This document shows positions 19,383 to 29,091 of a stretch of DNA of 61,251 nt, piece after piece. The notes below the pieces were generated by a model. The model had not been told where the DNA came from and ran no database searches. It saw nothing but the letters and a program-made list of their open reading frames with translations. Position numbers and translations under genes: made by a program. How positions within the stretch are numbered: the stretch's first letter is position 1; every line of letters begins with the position of its first letter. The stretch covers positions 209,685 through 270,935 of the forward strand of contig PDTX01000003.1 of assembly GCA_002749065.1 (NCBI GenBank), given 5' to 3'. Source of the stretch: Bacteroidia bacterium. GTDB taxonomy: Bacteria; Bacteroidota; Bacteroidia; Bacteroidales; CAJPTX01.

Positions 19383-21461
19383 CTACGCGACTGGCGTGCC
19401 GGGCAGGGCCTCGTCCTCGGGCGCCACGTTGGTGAAGCTGCCGTCGGGCTTCTGGGCGAAAAGGAGCATCCCGCTGCTCTCTATGCCGCGCATCTTCCGG
19501 GGGGCGAGGTTGAGCACTATCACCACCTGCCGCCCCACCATGTCCTCGGGGGAGTAGGAGGCGGCGATGCCGGAGACCACGGTGCGGATGTCCACCCCCG
19601 TGTCGAGCTTCATCTTGATGAGCTTGTCGGTCTTGGGGACGCGCTCAGCCTCGAGGACTTTGGCCACCCGGAGGTCCACCGCGTCGAACTGGTCGAAGCT
19701 GATGAGCGGCTTCTGGGGCTTGACCTCCCGCTTCGCGGTCTGGAGCACCTCGCCGGGTGCGGCCTTCTCCTCCACCCCCTCGTGTTGGGCCTCATCGCCG
19801 GTGCTGAGCTTGGCAAGCTGGCGAGCTATGGCCTCGTCCTCTATCTTCTCGAACAGCAGGACGGGGTCCTCCACCCTGTAACCGGGGGCTATGAGCTCGC
19901 CCGCGACCTCATCCCAGGGCCGGAGCTCGAGCTGGAGCATGCCGCGCATCCTGGCCGCCGAGTTGGGTAGGAAGGGCTCGCCCAGCAGGGAGAGGGCGGC
20001 CGTCAGCTGCAGGGACACGTAGAGGACGGTCCGGACGCGCTCGGGGTCGGTCTTCTTTATCTTCCAGGGCTCGGTGTCGGTCAGGTACTTGTTGCCCAGG
20101 CGGGCCAGCTGTATGTAGTCCTTGAGGGCCTCGCGGAAGTGGTAGGTCTCTAGGTTCTTCTCCATCAGGCCGCGCAGCTCCCCAATCTGGGCCAGGGCCT
20201 CACGGTCGATGGGCTGTAGCTCGCTGGGGCTGGGCACCTGGCCGTCGTAGTAGCTCTTGGTCAGGCCCAGGACGCGGTTGACGAAGTTGCCGAGTATGCC
20301 CACCAGCTCGCTGTTGTTGCGGGTCTGGAAGTCTTTCCAGGTGAAGTCGTTGTCCTTGGCCTCGGGCATGTTGGCGGCCAGCACGTAGCGCAGCACGTCC
20401 TGCTTGCCGGGGAAGTCCTCGAGGTACTCGTGCAGCCATACGGCCCAGTTCTTGGAGGTGGATAGCTTGTCGCTCTCGAGGTTGAGGAACTCGTTGGCCG
20501 GGACGTTCTCCGGGAGGATGTAGTCGCCGTGGGCCTTGAGCATGGCCGGGAAGACGATGCAGTGGAACACGATGTTGTCCTTGCCGATGAAGTGGACCAT
20601 CTTGGTGCCCTGGTCCTTCCAGTAGGTCTCCCAGTCGGGGGTGAGGTCGCGGGTGGCGGAGATGTAGCCGATGGGCGCGTCGAACCACACGTAGAGCACC
20701 TTGCCCTCGGCGCCGGGCAGCGGCACGGGCACGCCCCAGGAGAGGTCGCGGCTCACGGCGCGGGGCTGCAGCCCGGCATCGAGCCAGCTCTTGCACTGCC
20801 CGTAGACGTTGGTCTTCCACTCCCTATGCCCCTCGAGTATCCACTTCTCCAGGAAGGGCTGGTACTGGTCCAGCGGCAGGAACCAGTGCTTGGTCTTGCG
20901 GAGCACGGGCTCGGCCCCCGAGAGGGCGCTCTTGGGGTTGATCAGGTCGGTGGCGTTGAGCGAGCTGCCGCACTTCTCGCACTGGTCGCCGTAGGCCCCC
21001 GGGGCGCCGCACTTGGGGCAGTCGCCGGTGATGTAGCGGTCGGCCAGGAACTCCTGGGCCTCGGGGTCGAAGTACTGCTCATTCTCCAGCTCGATGAACT
21101 TGCCCTCGTCGTGCAGCTTCTTGAAGAAGGCCGCGGAGGTCTCGTGGTGGGTCTTCGAGGAGGTGCGGTGGTAGATGTCGAAGGACATGCCGAATGCGGC
21201 GAAGGCGTCGCGGATCATGGCGTGGTACTTGTCCACCACCTCCTGGGGCGAGCACCCCTCCTTCTTGGCGCGGATGGTGATGGGCACGCCGTGCTCATCG
21301 CTCCCGCAGATAAACTTCACATCCCGCCCCTTCATGCGCAGGAAGCGCACGTAGATGTCGGCCGGCACATACACCCCAGCTAGATGACCAATGTGTAGCG
21401 GCCCGTTGGCGTACGGCAGGGCGCAGGTTATGAGGTAGCGCTTGAAGTCCTTCTTTTCCAT
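19383..21461 (-). CDS. metG: Methionyl-tRNA synthetase with C-terminal tRNA-binding domain
   Basis: Charges initiator and elongator tRNA-Met. The 692-residue protein has the HIGH motif in PLHIGHLAG (23-26), a zinc-knuckle insertion with CPKC and CEKC (about 146-163), and a KMSKS loop in the variant form KLSTS (about residue 333), the form I recall from Bacteroidetes MetRS. The anticodon-binding helical domain follows, and from about residue 585 an EMAP-II/Trbp111-like OB-fold ([23 protein letters not shown]). The gene stands alone with a good promoter. Confidence 0.97.
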   Translation of the reverse strand: MEKKDFKRYLITCALPYANGPLHIGHLAGVYVPADIYVRFLRMKGRDVKFICGSDEHGVPITIRAKKEGCSPQEVVDKYHAMIRDAFAAFGMSFDIYHRTSSKTHHETSAAFFKKLHDEGKFIELENEQYFDPEAQEFLADRYITGDCPKCGAPGAYGDQCEKCGSSLNATDLINPKSALSGAEPVLRKTKHWFLPLDQYQPFLEKWILEGHREWKTNVYGQCKSWLDAGLQPRAVSRDLSWGVPVPLPGAEGKVLYVWFDAPIGYISATRDLTPDWETYWKDQGTKMVHFIGKDNIVFHCIVFPAMLKAHGDYILPENVPANEFLNLESDKLSTSKNWAVWLHEYLEDFPGKQDVLRYVLAANMPEAKDNDFTWKDFQTRNNSELVGILGNFVNRVLGLTKSYYDGQVPSPSELQPIDREALAQIGELRGLMEKNLETYHFREALKDYIQLARLGNKYLTDTEPWKIKKTDPERVRTVLYVSLQLTAALSLLGEPFLPNSAARMRGMLQLELRPWDEVAGELIAPGYRVEDPVLLFEKIEDEAIARQLAKLSTGDEAQHEGVEEKAAPGEVLQTAKREVKPQKPLISFDQFDAVDLRVAKVLEAERVPKTDKLIKMKLDTGVDIRTVVSGIAASYSPEDMVGRQVVIVLNLAPRKMRGIESSGMLLFAQKPDGSFTNVAPEDEALPGTPVA

Positions 21462-21488
21462 CCGATTTGTCCTAGTTTAATCCAAACG

Positions 21489-21519
21489 CAAAGGTAGGCA
21501 TATTCCCGAAATAGCGCAA
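21489..21519 (-). promoter_or_regulatory. Promoter of metG, TTG-N20-TACCTTTG
   Basis: On the minus strand TTG (21517-21519) and TACCTTTG (21489-21496) are separated by 20 bases, matching the Bacteroidetes consensus. The -7 box lies 28 bases before the metG ATG. Confidence 0.72.
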
Positions 21520-21655
21520 GGTGGCACCGACCCCAGGACCGCAGCCCGCGGGCCCAGCACGGGTGGGTATTCTGCATAATTTCATACCTTTACCCCGGGA
21601 AGCCTAAAGGCTAGCCCCACATCCGCCCCCGCAGCAATCAACGCAAGAGGACAGC

Positions 21656-23239
21656 ATGCAGACCGACAGGAACAGCCCCGCCCCCATGCCCCGGGACGTG
21701 CGCGAACGCCAGGGCAGCTTCTTCACCCCCCGGCTGTGGGTGGAGCTCTCCCAGCAGTACCTGGCCGATTACCTGGGGGCGGACTGGCAGGACGAGTACT
21801 ACATCTGGGACTGCGCGGCCGGCACGGGCAACCTCCTGGCTGGCCTCACCAACAGGCACAAGGTCTGGGCCTCCACCCTCGACCAGGCCGACGTGGACCT
21901 GATGCACCAGCGCATCGCCGAGGGGGCCAAACTCCTTGAGGGTCACGTATTCCAGTTCGACTTCCTCAACGACGACTTCAGCAAGTTGCCCGAGGGGCTA
22001 CGCCGCATCGTCGAGGACCCGGAGGCGCGTAAGAGGCTGGTGATGTACATCAATCCGCCCTACGTCGAGGGGGATGCTAGGCTGGGGCACGGCAGGTCGG
22101 GCGTGCACACCAGCATGATTCACCAGCGCTACCACAAGGAGATGGGTGAGGCCGCCAGAGAGCTCTTCGCCCAGTTCCTCATCCGTATATATGTAGAGAT
22201 TCCTAAATGTACAATTGGAGATTTTTCAAAGTTGAAAAATCTCCAAGCCCCAAAATTTCAAGAATTCAGAAAAACATATCGAGCGAAGCTCGAAAAAATT
22301 TTTCTCGTGCCGGCCGATACCTTCGACCATGTCGCGGGGCGGTTCCCCATCAGCTTCTCCATCTGGAATACGCGGGAAGAGGAGACCTTCCGCGGGATTG
22401 TCGCCAGGGTCTACGACCGGAACGGGGAGTACCTCGGTGAGAAAACGGTGGCCAGCTACGACGGCCGGAGGCTCCTGGCCGAGTGGCTCAGCGCGGAGGG
22501 CAATGGCGGGCGCATCGCCGAGCCCAAGGGGCGCATGGCCTCGGTGGGGAGCGACTTCCAGAACCAGAGCACCATCTTCATCGAGAACCCGGAGCGACGG
22601 CGGAAGCGGGGTGGGAGGCACACCCTAATCGGGCGGGAGAACCTGATTGTCCTGGCGGTGTTCTTCGCCGTCCGCCACTGCATCCCGGCCAGCTGGCTCA
22701 ACGACCGCGACCAGTTCCTCTGGCCCGACGACGGCTGGCTGGCCGACCCCGAGTTCCAGTCCGACTGCCTGGCCTACACCCTCCTCCACGGCCAGAACCG
22801 CATCTCCTCAGCGGAGGGTACGAACCACTGGATACCCTTTCCGGAGGAGAGCGTAAATGCCCGGGAGCGCTACGCCTCGCGCTTCATGCTGGACTTCATC
22901 GCCGGGAAGCTGCCCGTAGCAGCGCGGCAAACCGAGAGCGATACCACCGTGTATCCAAGCGGCCAAACCCCGGTTTCGTGGTCGGAGGAGGCCCAGGCCC
23001 TGATGGGGGCGGGACTCGCCCTCTGGCGCTACTACCACGCGCAGCCGGATGCCGAGACGAACGCCTCGTACTACGACATACGGCGGCACTTCCAGGGGGT
23101 GAACCCGAGGGGGCGGATGAATACACGAAGCGAGGATGGGGAGTACACGTTGCTGGCGGGGGACATCAGGGCGAGACGACTGGCGCTGGGGGAGAAAATC
23201 GCGGCGCGGGTGTACCGGTACGGCTTCCTGATGGGCTAG
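21656..23239 (+). CDS. N6-adenine DNA methyltransferase, orphan
   Basis: A 527-residue class I SAM methyltransferase. N-terminal GSFFTPRLWVELSQQYL leads to motif I DCAAGTGNLLAG (about 54) and the catalytic motif IV INPPYVEG (NPPY, about 137), so it should methylate adenine N6 in DNA. Conserved later segments include KIFLVPADTFDHVAGRFPISFSIW. The architecture resembles the solitary methylases of Helicobacter and Campylobacter type, with a long C-terminal part that may set target specificity. No restriction endonuclease or specificity subunit is adjacent. The stretch 22185-22300 is far more AT-rich than the rest and contains a perfect hairpin, which suggests a recombination patch or unameliorated foreign DNA. 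Confidence 0.85.
   Translation: MQTDRNSPAPMPRDVRERQGSFFTPRLWVELSQQYLADYLGADWQDEYYIWDCAAGTGNLLAGLTNRHKVWASTLDQADVDLMHQRIAEGAKLLEGHVFQFDFLNDDFSKLPEGLRRIVEDPEARKRLVMYINPPYVEGDARLGHGRSGVHTSMIHQRYHKEMGEAARELFAQFLIRIYVEIPKCTIGDFSKLKNLQAPKFQEFRKTYRAKLEKIFLVPADTFDHVAGRFPISFSIWNTREEETFRGIVARVYDRNGEYLGEKTVASYDGRRLLAEWLSAEGNGGRIAEPKGRMASVGSDFQNQSTIFIENPERRRKRGGRHTLIGRENLIVLAVFFAVRHCIPASWLNDRDQFLWPDDGWLADPEFQSDCLAYTLLHGQNRISSAEGTNHWIPFPEESVNARERYASRFMLDFIAGKLPVAARQTESDTTVYPSGQTPVSWSEEAQALMGAGLALWRYYHAQPDAETNASYYDIRRHFQGVNPRGRMNTRSEDGEYTLLAGDIRARRLALGEKIAARVYRYGFLMG
22215..22246. repeat. Perfect 15-bp inverted repeat inside the methyltransferase gene
   Basis: TTGGAGATTTTTCAA, a 2-base spacer, then TTGAAAAATCTCCAA. 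It encodes part of IGDFSKLKNLQ. A smaller one, TCGAGCGAAGCTCGA, lies about 35 bases downstream. Both are in the AT-rich island. Such a tight hairpin is unusual within a GC-rich coding region. Confidence 0.85.
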
Positions 23240-23250
23240 CGCAAAAATGC

Positions 23251-23258
23251 TACCTTTA
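23251..23258 (+). promoter_or_regulatory. Candidate -7 box TACCTTTA of ilvA
   Basis: TACCTTTA differs from TAnnTTTG only at the last base and lies 66 bases upstream of the ilvA ATG. A second TACCTTTA at 23312-23319 almost touches the start codon. Confidence 0.4.
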
Positions 23259-23324
23259 CGGCGAATTTCACCCGCAGGCCCCCCCACCCGGCGGGTGTAG
23301 GCAGCTAACGATACCTTTATATAT

Positions 23325-24539
23325 ATGAGTGAGCAGATTTTCTCTGAGATAGTCAAGGCCCAGAACCGCCTCAAGGGCATCACCAAGTACACGCCCCTGA
23401 TGCGGTCGAAGTCCTTCTCGCAGATGGTGGGGGCGAACGTCTTCCTGAAGCTGGAGAACCTCCAGAACACAGGTTCGTTCAAGATCCGCGGGGCCTACAA
23501 TAAGATCATGTGCCTGAGCGCCGAGGAGCGGGCCGCCGGGGTGGTGTGCGCCTCGGCCGGCAACCACGCCCAGGGTGTGGCCTACGGGGCCAGCCAGCAG
23601 GGGGTCAAGGCCACCGTCTTCATGCCGGTGTTCACCCCGGCCCTGAAGGTCATCGCCACCAAGGGCTACGGGGCCGACGTGCAGCTGGTGGGCGAGAGCT
23701 ACGACGATGCCTACGCCGCGGCCCTGGACTTCGCCGAGCAGACCAAGGCCACCTACCTGCACGCCTTCAACGACCCGCAGATCATCGCCGGGCAGGGCAC
23801 CATCGGCCTGGAGATCCTCGACCAGCTGCCGGAGGTCAACGACATCATCGTCCCCATCGGCGGCGGGGGGCTCATCGCCGGGGTGGCCGCGGCCATCAAG
23901 AGCATCAACCCCAAGATCCGCATCATCGGCGTGGAGGCGGAGGGCACCCAGTCCATGCAGAAGTCGCTCGAGCAGGGCGAGCTGGTCAACTGGTGCACCC
24001 AGCGCACCATCGCCGACGGGATATCGGTGAAGATACCCGGCGACCTGACCTTCGAGCTCACCCGCCAGTTCGTCGACGAGGTCGTGGTGGTCAGCGACGA
24101 GGAGATCTCCCTGGCCCTCTACCGCCTCCTCCAGCGCGCCAAGGTGCTGGCCGAGCCCGCCGGGGTGACCCCCATCGCGGCCATGCTCGCCGGGAAGGTC
24201 GAGGTGGCCGGACGGAACGTCGCCGGGGTCATCAGCGGGGGGAACATCAACATGGGCATCCTCGAGCAGGTACTCGAGAAGGGCATGATGCAGGAGAAGC
24301 TCCGCGTGCGGCTCCAGATCCTCATACCCGACGTGGCCGGCGAGCTCAAGCGCATCATCACCCTCCTGGAGCAGGCCAAGGTCAACATCCACGATATCCT
24401 CCACGAACGCACCCTCCACAGCGTGCCCGTGGGGCAGGCGCTCATCATCGTCACCTTCGACACCCGCGACTACAACCAGCTGGACACCATCTGCCGGGAG
24501 CTGGAGAAGCAGGGGCTCACCTTCAGCGTCACGGAGTAG
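23325..24539 (+). CDS. ilvA: Threonine ammonia-lyase (threonine deaminase) with ACT-like domain
   Basis: A PLP enzyme that converts threonine to 2-oxobutanoate, first step towards isoleucine, or acts catabolically. The 404-residue length is that of the single-ACT form. The Schiff-base lysine is K53 in GSFKIRGA; the phosphate-binding glycine loop is PIGGGGLIAG (about 180); SAGNHAQGVA is the substrate loop. Residues 326-404 form an ACT domain (LRVRLQILIPDVAGELKRI). No other ilv or leu genes are nearby, so the pathway context is not given. Its reading direction converges on the OMP operon across a shared terminator. Confidence 0.93.
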   Translation: MSEQIFSEIVKAQNRLKGITKYTPLMRSKSFSQMVGANVFLKLENLQNTGSFKIRGAYNKIMCLSAEERAAGVVCASAGNHAQGVAYGASQQGVKATVFMPVFTPALKVIATKGYGADVQLVGESYDDAYAAALDFAEQTKATYLHAFNDPQIIAGQGTIGLEILDQLPEVNDIIVPIGGGGLIAGVAAAIKSINPKIRIIGVEAEGTQSMQKSLEQGELVNWCTQRTIADGISVKIPGDLTFELTRQFVDEVVVVSDEEISLALYRLLQRAKVLAEPAGVTPIAAMLAGKVEVAGRNVAGVISGGNINMGILEQVLEKGMMQEKLRVRLQILIPDVAGELKRIITLLEQAKVNIHDILHERTLHSVPVGQALIIVTFDTRDYNQLDTICRELEKQGLTFSVTE

Positions 24540-24574
24540 ATTCCGCGCGGGGGCTACCCGCGAAGGCAAGAGAA

Positions 24575-24607
24575 GAATGGGGGTTGCGCGCTGCGCAGCC
24601 CCCATTC
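24575..24607. terminator. Bidirectional terminator between ilvA and the outer-membrane protein gene
   Basis: Arms AATGGGGGTTGCGC and GCGCAGCCCCCATT pair with one G-U. On the minus strand the stem is followed by CTTCTCTTG, and on the plus strand by CGTTT. It lies between two converging genes (stops at 24539 and 24627). Confidence 0.7.
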
Positions 24608-24626
24608 GTTTACCCAAGGGCCCAGG

Positions 24627-25889
24627 CTAGAAGAAGTACTGCAGGCGGGCCCAGACCTCGTCGTTGTCCCGGTAGCGGGCGAACATGCCCCCGTCCGCCA
24701 CGAAGAGGTCGTAGCCCGCGGAGAGGTGCAGCTCGTCCAGGAGCTGGTACTTGGCCGAGAAGCGGGAGAAGAGCCCCTTGTCGCCCACGTCGTACTGCGC
24801 GTTGAGGCCGAGGTGGAGGGTCTCGCCCAGGAGCTTCTTGCTGACGTTGAGCGTAATCCGGCTCTCCCACCCGCGGCGCATGGCCAGCTTGCTGTCGTAG
24901 CCGAAGATGTGGCGGTACATCCCCTGCACGCCGACGAACCACTGGCGGGGCGCGTACCACGAGAGGCCGAGCAGCCCCAGGGCATTGTCCCTCTCCTGCG
25001 GCCCGAGGCCGAAGCTCCCGGCCATGGACCGCCGGGGCATGTAGGCCCCCTCGGCCGAGAGGACGGTCTGCCCGATGGGCACGGCCACGCTCCCCCCAAA
25101 GGTGTAGAGCCGGGGGTGATGGAGCTGCAGACGTACCCCCTTGGGGCCCAGCCCCACCTGGCGCACGGGCATCTTCTCCCAGCCCCGTATGGCGACCAGC
25201 GAGAAGTCCACGCCCGGCAGGTTGAAGCGCGCGCGGAGCGCCAGCTCGCTATCCTTCACGCGGGGCTTGGGCCGCTCGCCCGGCACCACCTCCAGCGGGA
25301 GGCCCTTGGTGTCGGGCCGTAGGGCCCAGGGCGAGCGGGGGTCCGTCGGGAGGCGGCCGGCCTGGAAGATGGGGGCCGCGATGAGGTCGAGGGTGAGCCA
25401 CTGGCGGAAGTAGCTCAGCCGGACGGCGTTGACCCCCTGCCGCACGTCGTCGTAGTCGCGGGTGAGGAACTCGCGCATGTCCGTGGGGCTGAGCTGGTCG
25501 AGCACCTGGAGGCCGTCGGCCACGCCCAGGATGATGATCTGCCGCCCGGCCCGCACGCCCCACTGCGGGGCGGTGTAGTCGAGGTAGGCCTCTCGCAGGT
25601 TCATCTCGAGGTCCTCACCGTAAAGCGGGTTGTGCTCCAGGTTGGCTATCACCCGGGCGGTCGCCCCGTAGCCCTGGGCGCGGAGGTCGCCCCGCACGCG
25701 GGTGTGGGAGGCCATCCAGCGGCCGTCGTTCTGCACCCCCGCGGCGTGGTAGCTATCCACGTTGCCCTTGAGGTGGAGCGAGGGCTCCTGCTCCTGCGCG
25801 CGGAGGGGGGCCGCCAGGAGGCAGAACGCCAGCAGCGTACCGAGGGCGAGGGGGCGCGGGCTACGCCCCCCGTTTCTTGCGCTTTCCAT
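24627..25889 (-). CDS. Outer-membrane beta-barrel protein of an MMPL/LolA-like operon
   Basis: A 420-residue protein with a signal peptide ending at PLRAQ (about 31) and a run of amphipathic beta strands that ends in WARLQYFF, the aromatic C-terminus of outer-membrane barrels. The pattern NLREAYLDYTAPQWGVRAGRQIIILG resembles DUF1302 or alginate-export-like porins, in which the strand before the GRQ motif is conserved. It is the third gene of an operon with a LolA-like protein and an RND/MMPL exporter, spaced by 2 bases from the former. It probably forms the outer-membrane partner of lipid or hydrophobe export; the cargo is unknown. Confidence 0.8.
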   Translation of the reverse strand: MESARNGGRSPRPLALGTLLAFCLLAAPLRAQEQEPSLHLKGNVDSYHAAGVQNDGRWMASHTRVRGDLRAQGYGATARVIANLEHNPLYGEDLEMNLREAYLDYTAPQWGVRAGRQIIILGVADGLQVLDQLSPTDMREFLTRDYDDVRQGVNAVRLSYFRQWLTLDLIAAPIFQAGRLPTDPRSPWALRPDTKGLPLEVVPGERPKPRVKDSELALRARFNLPGVDFSLVAIRGWEKMPVRQVGLGPKGVRLQLHHPRLYTFGGSVAVPIGQTVLSAEGAYMPRRSMAGSFGLGPQERDNALGLLGLSWYAPRQWFVGVQGMYRHIFGYDSKLAMRRGWESRITLNVSKKLLGETLHLGLNAQYDVGDKGLFSRFSAKYQLLDELHLSAGYDLFVADGGMFARYRDNDEVWARLQYFF

Positions 25890-25891
25890 GG

Positions 25892-26671
25892 CTATATCCC
25901 CTTCTCTAGGCGTACGACGGTGAAGTAGTCCTCCGGGATGGGGCGGTTGAAGGACATCTTGCTGAAGCGGATGAGGGTCTTGTGCCCGGTCTGCACATTC
26001 TCCATAGTCTGCGCCTCGTAGGTCCAGAAGCCGTCAATCTTGACCACCTTGCCGGTGGTGAGCACGCGCTGCAGCTTGTTCTGCTTGTCGTAGAACTTGG
26101 CCTGGAGCGGGAGCAGGGTCTCCTTGCCGACCCACACCTCGCGGCGGGCGTAGAGGTGCCCCTTCTCCCTGGGGGTGCACTCCACCACCCAGCAGGGCTG
26201 GCCCTGGTACTCCTCCTCGCGCAGGAACTTGTGGGTGTCCTCATCGACGTTGCGCTTGCCCATGTCGTCGTAGGTGAAGTCCGAGCCCATGAAGTAGTCC
26301 TTCTTGGACGACGCGCTACTGATGCGGCGGGTCTTGCGCATGGCGGGCAGGTAGAGCCACTTGTCGTCGGCCTTGGCGGGGTCGTCGTAGTCCCAGGTGA
26401 GGAAGCCAGTGCCGCGCACATCGCTGGGCGCCAGGAAGTGCATGATGGTCTTGCGGTCCTTGCCGATGTCCATGGAGTAGCTCCTGAGGCTGCGGACGCG
26501 CTTACGCCCCCGCTTGTTGACCAGGGTCATCTCCACCTCGGCGGTGCGGGTGTCGCCCATGGGCCTGTCGTGCGCGCGCTGCATGATGGCGCGCCCGTCC
26601 TCGGCCCCGGCGCTCAGGCTGGTGAGCAGGGCGCAGAGGCCCAGGATGCTCGTTCTCAAAGTCGCTTTCAT
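25892..26671 (-). CDS. Outer membrane lipoprotein-sorting-like (LolA-like) periplasmic protein
   Basis: A 259-residue secreted protein (signal peptide cut near LSAGAED, about 24). The core, EVEMTLVNKRGRKRVRSLRSYS then FLTWDYDDPAKADDKWLYLPAMRKTRRI and KDYFMGSDFTYDDMGKR, matches the LolA-like family that accompanies RND/MMPL exporters. The fold is an unclosed beta barrel that holds acyl chains. By analogy it carries a lipid from the exporter to the outer membrane. It lies 20 bases after the exporter gene and 2 bases before the barrel gene. It is not the housekeeping LolA. Confidence 0.85.
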   Translation of the reverse strand: MKATLRTSILGLCALLTSLSAGAEDGRAIMQRAHDRPMGDTRTAEVEMTLVNKRGRKRVRSLRSYSMDIGKDRKTIMHFLAPSDVRGTGFLTWDYDDPAKADDKWLYLPAMRKTRRISSASSKKDYFMGSDFTYDDMGKRNVDEDTHKFLREEEYQGQPCWVVECTPREKGHLYARREVWVGKETLLPLQAKFYDKQNKLQRVLTTGKVVKIDGFWTYEAQTMENVQTGHKTLIRFSKMSFNRPIPEDYFTVVRLEKGI

Positions 26672-26691
26672 AGTCGTAAATCATTTTGGGG

Positions 26692-29037
26692 TTAAACTTC
26701 GCCCCCGTCCGTTTCCGGGCCGAAGAGCTTGAACTTGCGGAGTATGAGCGGGGTGATGAACAGGTCGGCCAGCAGGGCCACCACCAGGCCCGTCACCGAG
26801 AGGATGCCCAGGTAGAGCAGGTTGTTGCTCAGGGAGATGGCGAAGGTGCCGAAGTTGGCGCTGATGATGAGGGTGGAGAATATCACCGCCCGCCCGGCGA
26901 TGCGGAAGGACACGTTCATGGCCTGGGCGTAGCTGCCGTGCTGGAGGAACTGGCGGCGGGCCAGGTTGAGTATCTGCACCGTGTCGTCCACCGATATACC
27001 GAGTATCACGGGGATAATCGTGGCCGTAATCATGTCGAGCGGCATGCCCGTGTAGCCCATGATGCCCGCCACGCAGATGGCCGGGGCGAGGTTTGGTATC
27101 ATGCCCACCAGGCCCACCTTCACGCTCCCGAACACGGCCATGAGGATGAGGGCGATTATCCCCAAGGATAGGAGGAAGGTGGATATCTGCCCGCGGGCTA
27201 CGTACTGCATCATGGTGATGAACTGGGGGAGCATGCCCACCACCTGCACATCGGCATCGGGGAATATCTCCTGCGCGAAGGTCTGTACCCTGGCCAGCTC
27301 GTCCTCGCACACCTGCGAGTCGAAGTCGCTGATCTCCACCATCAGCCGCAGGCGGCGGTAGTCGTAGTCCATCCAGTACTCGGCCTCCGTACCCCCGGCG
27401 TTCTCGTAGAGCAGGAGCAGCTGGGCGAGCTCCTCCTCGGTCTGCGGGATGGCGTAGGTGGCCTGGGTGCCGTCGTTGAGGGTCGAGTTGAGGTCCTTGA
27501 CGATGCGCACGATGGAGTTCGTCCGCATGGTCAGGGCCAGCTCCTTCTCTATGCGCTCGGTCAGCCGGTCGAGCCGCCGGAGGTTCTCGGGCTCCTTGGC
27601 CCGGCCGGGCTCGCCGAGGTCCACCAGCAGGTTGTATGTGTAGAGGGAGCCTATCTGGGAGTCGCTGATAGCGAGGATGTCGCGAACGTACTCCACCCGC
27701 TCGCCGATGGTGGTCTTGGGGTCGAAGGAGATGCGGACCAGGGTCGCGCCGTAGAGCATGATGGCCAGCAGGGGGAGGCTCACCAGCAGGATGGGCTTGG
27801 GGTGTGCCAGCACCCAGCGCGCCAGGGCGGTGAGCCGGCGGTCCCACCACGCGTTGCCCTCGCGGTAGAGGGCTCGGGGCTCGCGGTCGCGCCCGAAGCT
27901 CATGAGGGACGGGAAGAGCAGCGCCAGCGATACGAAGGCGAAGCCAATGGCGATGGCGGTGCCGAAGCCGATGAAGCGGAGCGGATCCACGGGGGTGAAT
28001 ATGAAGGTGAGCAGGGCGGCGATGGTGGTCAGGGCCGAGATGAGCACGGGCCAGGCCACCTCCTCCATGGTCTCGACCACGCTCTCACGCCGCCGCCCCG
28101 TGGCGTAGAAGCGCTGGCGGAACAGGCTGTAGACGTGGATGTTGTAGGCCAGCGGTATGGCGAAGGCCATGACGATTGGCACGACCATCAGGTTCGGGTC
28201 GGGGTGGTAGTCCACCAGGACCACTACCCCGAAGAGGAAGAAGATGCCCCCGATGGAGCAGAGGATGGGCAGGAGCATCCCCCGCAGCGAGCGCGTCACC
28301 AGGGCCAGCACCAGCAGGGCCAGCACCACGGAGAGGAGGAAGACCCGCGGCGCCTCCTGGGCGAAGAAGAGGTTCTTCTTGTAGCCCACGTAGGGCAGGC
28401 CGGTGCCCAGAGGGTGGAGCGATGCGTACTTCGCCTGCTTGATGATCTCCTCCTGCTTCCCGCCGATGATGTCGTGGAAGGCCTTGCCATCGGGCCCGTA
28501 GGCCGGGAAGGGGCTGAGCTTGACGAATATCCAGGCCTCCCGCCCGTCGTCCGAGACCAGCCAGTTGCGCAGCTGGGGGCGCGAGGCGTAGACCCGCCGG
28601 ATGGAGTCGCCGAAGGCCGGCCGGTCCGCAATCTCGTCCGGCACCAAGGGCCCTATGACCACCACGCCCTCCTCGTTGCGCATGAAGTCCATGTGCGTGA
28701 GGGAGAGCACCCGCTCCGCGTACATGAGCGAGTCCTCCAGCTCCTGGCTCAGCTCGCGGATGAGGCGGAGGTTCTCCGGCCGGTAGACATCGTCGCAGCG
28801 CACCAGCACCCCGGCGAAGATGTCGTTGCCGAAGATGTCGTTGAACTCCTCGGTGCGCACTATCATGGGGTCGTCCTCCACGAAGTAGTTCGTGAAGTCC
28901 GCATCGGCCTTCACCTGCCGGGCGAGGTAGGCCGACACGGCGAGCACCCCCACGAAGAGCAGGATGGCCAGCCAGCGGTAGCGCATCACCGCCCGCGCCC
29001 AGGATTCGAAGAAACGGTTCATACTCAGTTTTGCCAT
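26692..29037 (-). CDS. RND-superfamily exporter, MMPL type
   Basis: A 781-residue inner-membrane exporter with the two-fold RND layout: TM1 near residue 25, a large periplasmic loop, TM2-6 from about 215 to 355, a second loop and TM8-12 from about 630. The central membrane helix of the second half carries GISVDDTVQILNLARRQF, the conserved acidic pair used for proton transfer in MmpL/HpnN-type proteins. It is the first gene of the exporter / LolA-like / barrel operon. HpnN-type relatives move hopanoids or other lipids to the outer membrane. A 23-base palindrome upstream is a candidate operator. Confidence 0.9.
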   Translation of the reverse strand: MAKLSMNRFFESWARAVMRYRWLAILLFVGVLAVSAYLARQVKADADFTNYFVEDDPMIVRTEEFNDIFGNDIFAGVLVRCDDVYRPENLRLIRELSQELEDSLMYAERVLSLTHMDFMRNEEGVVVIGPLVPDEIADRPAFGDSIRRVYASRPQLRNWLVSDDGREAWIFVKLSPFPAYGPDGKAFHDIIGGKQEEIIKQAKYASLHPLGTGLPYVGYKKNLFFAQEAPRVFLLSVVLALLVLALVTRSLRGMLLPILCSIGGIFFLFGVVVLVDYHPDPNLMVVPIVMAFAIPLAYNIHVYSLFRQRFYATGRRRESVVETMEEVAWPVLISALTTIAALLTFIFTPVDPLRFIGFGTAIAIGFAFVSLALLFPSLMSFGRDREPRALYREGNAWWDRRLTALARWVLAHPKPILLVSLPLLAIMLYGATLVRISFDPKTTIGERVEYVRDILAISDSQIGSLYTYNLLVDLGEPGRAKEPENLRRLDRLTERIEKELALTMRTNSIVRIVKDLNSTLNDGTQATYAIPQTEEELAQLLLLYENAGGTEAEYWMDYDYRRLRLMVEISDFDSQVCEDELARVQTFAQEIFPDADVQVVGMLPQFITMMQYVARGQISTFLLSLGIIALILMAVFGSVKVGLVGMIPNLAPAICVAGIMGYTGMPLDMITATIIPVILGISVDDTVQILNLARRQFLQHGSYAQAMNVSFRIAGRAVIFSTLIISANFGTFAISLSNNLLYLGILSVTGLVVALLADLFITPLILRKFKLFGPETDGGEV

Positions 29038-29091
29038 CGCGTTACGATTTTAGTTAGAAATTACCTTGCCATGCGGGGAGGAATCCCATAG

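Noticed and set aside
21656..24539. Restriction-modification or prophage island around the N6 methylase
   Set aside because: No endonuclease, integrase, attachment repeat or phage gene; the next gene is ordinary threonine deaminase.
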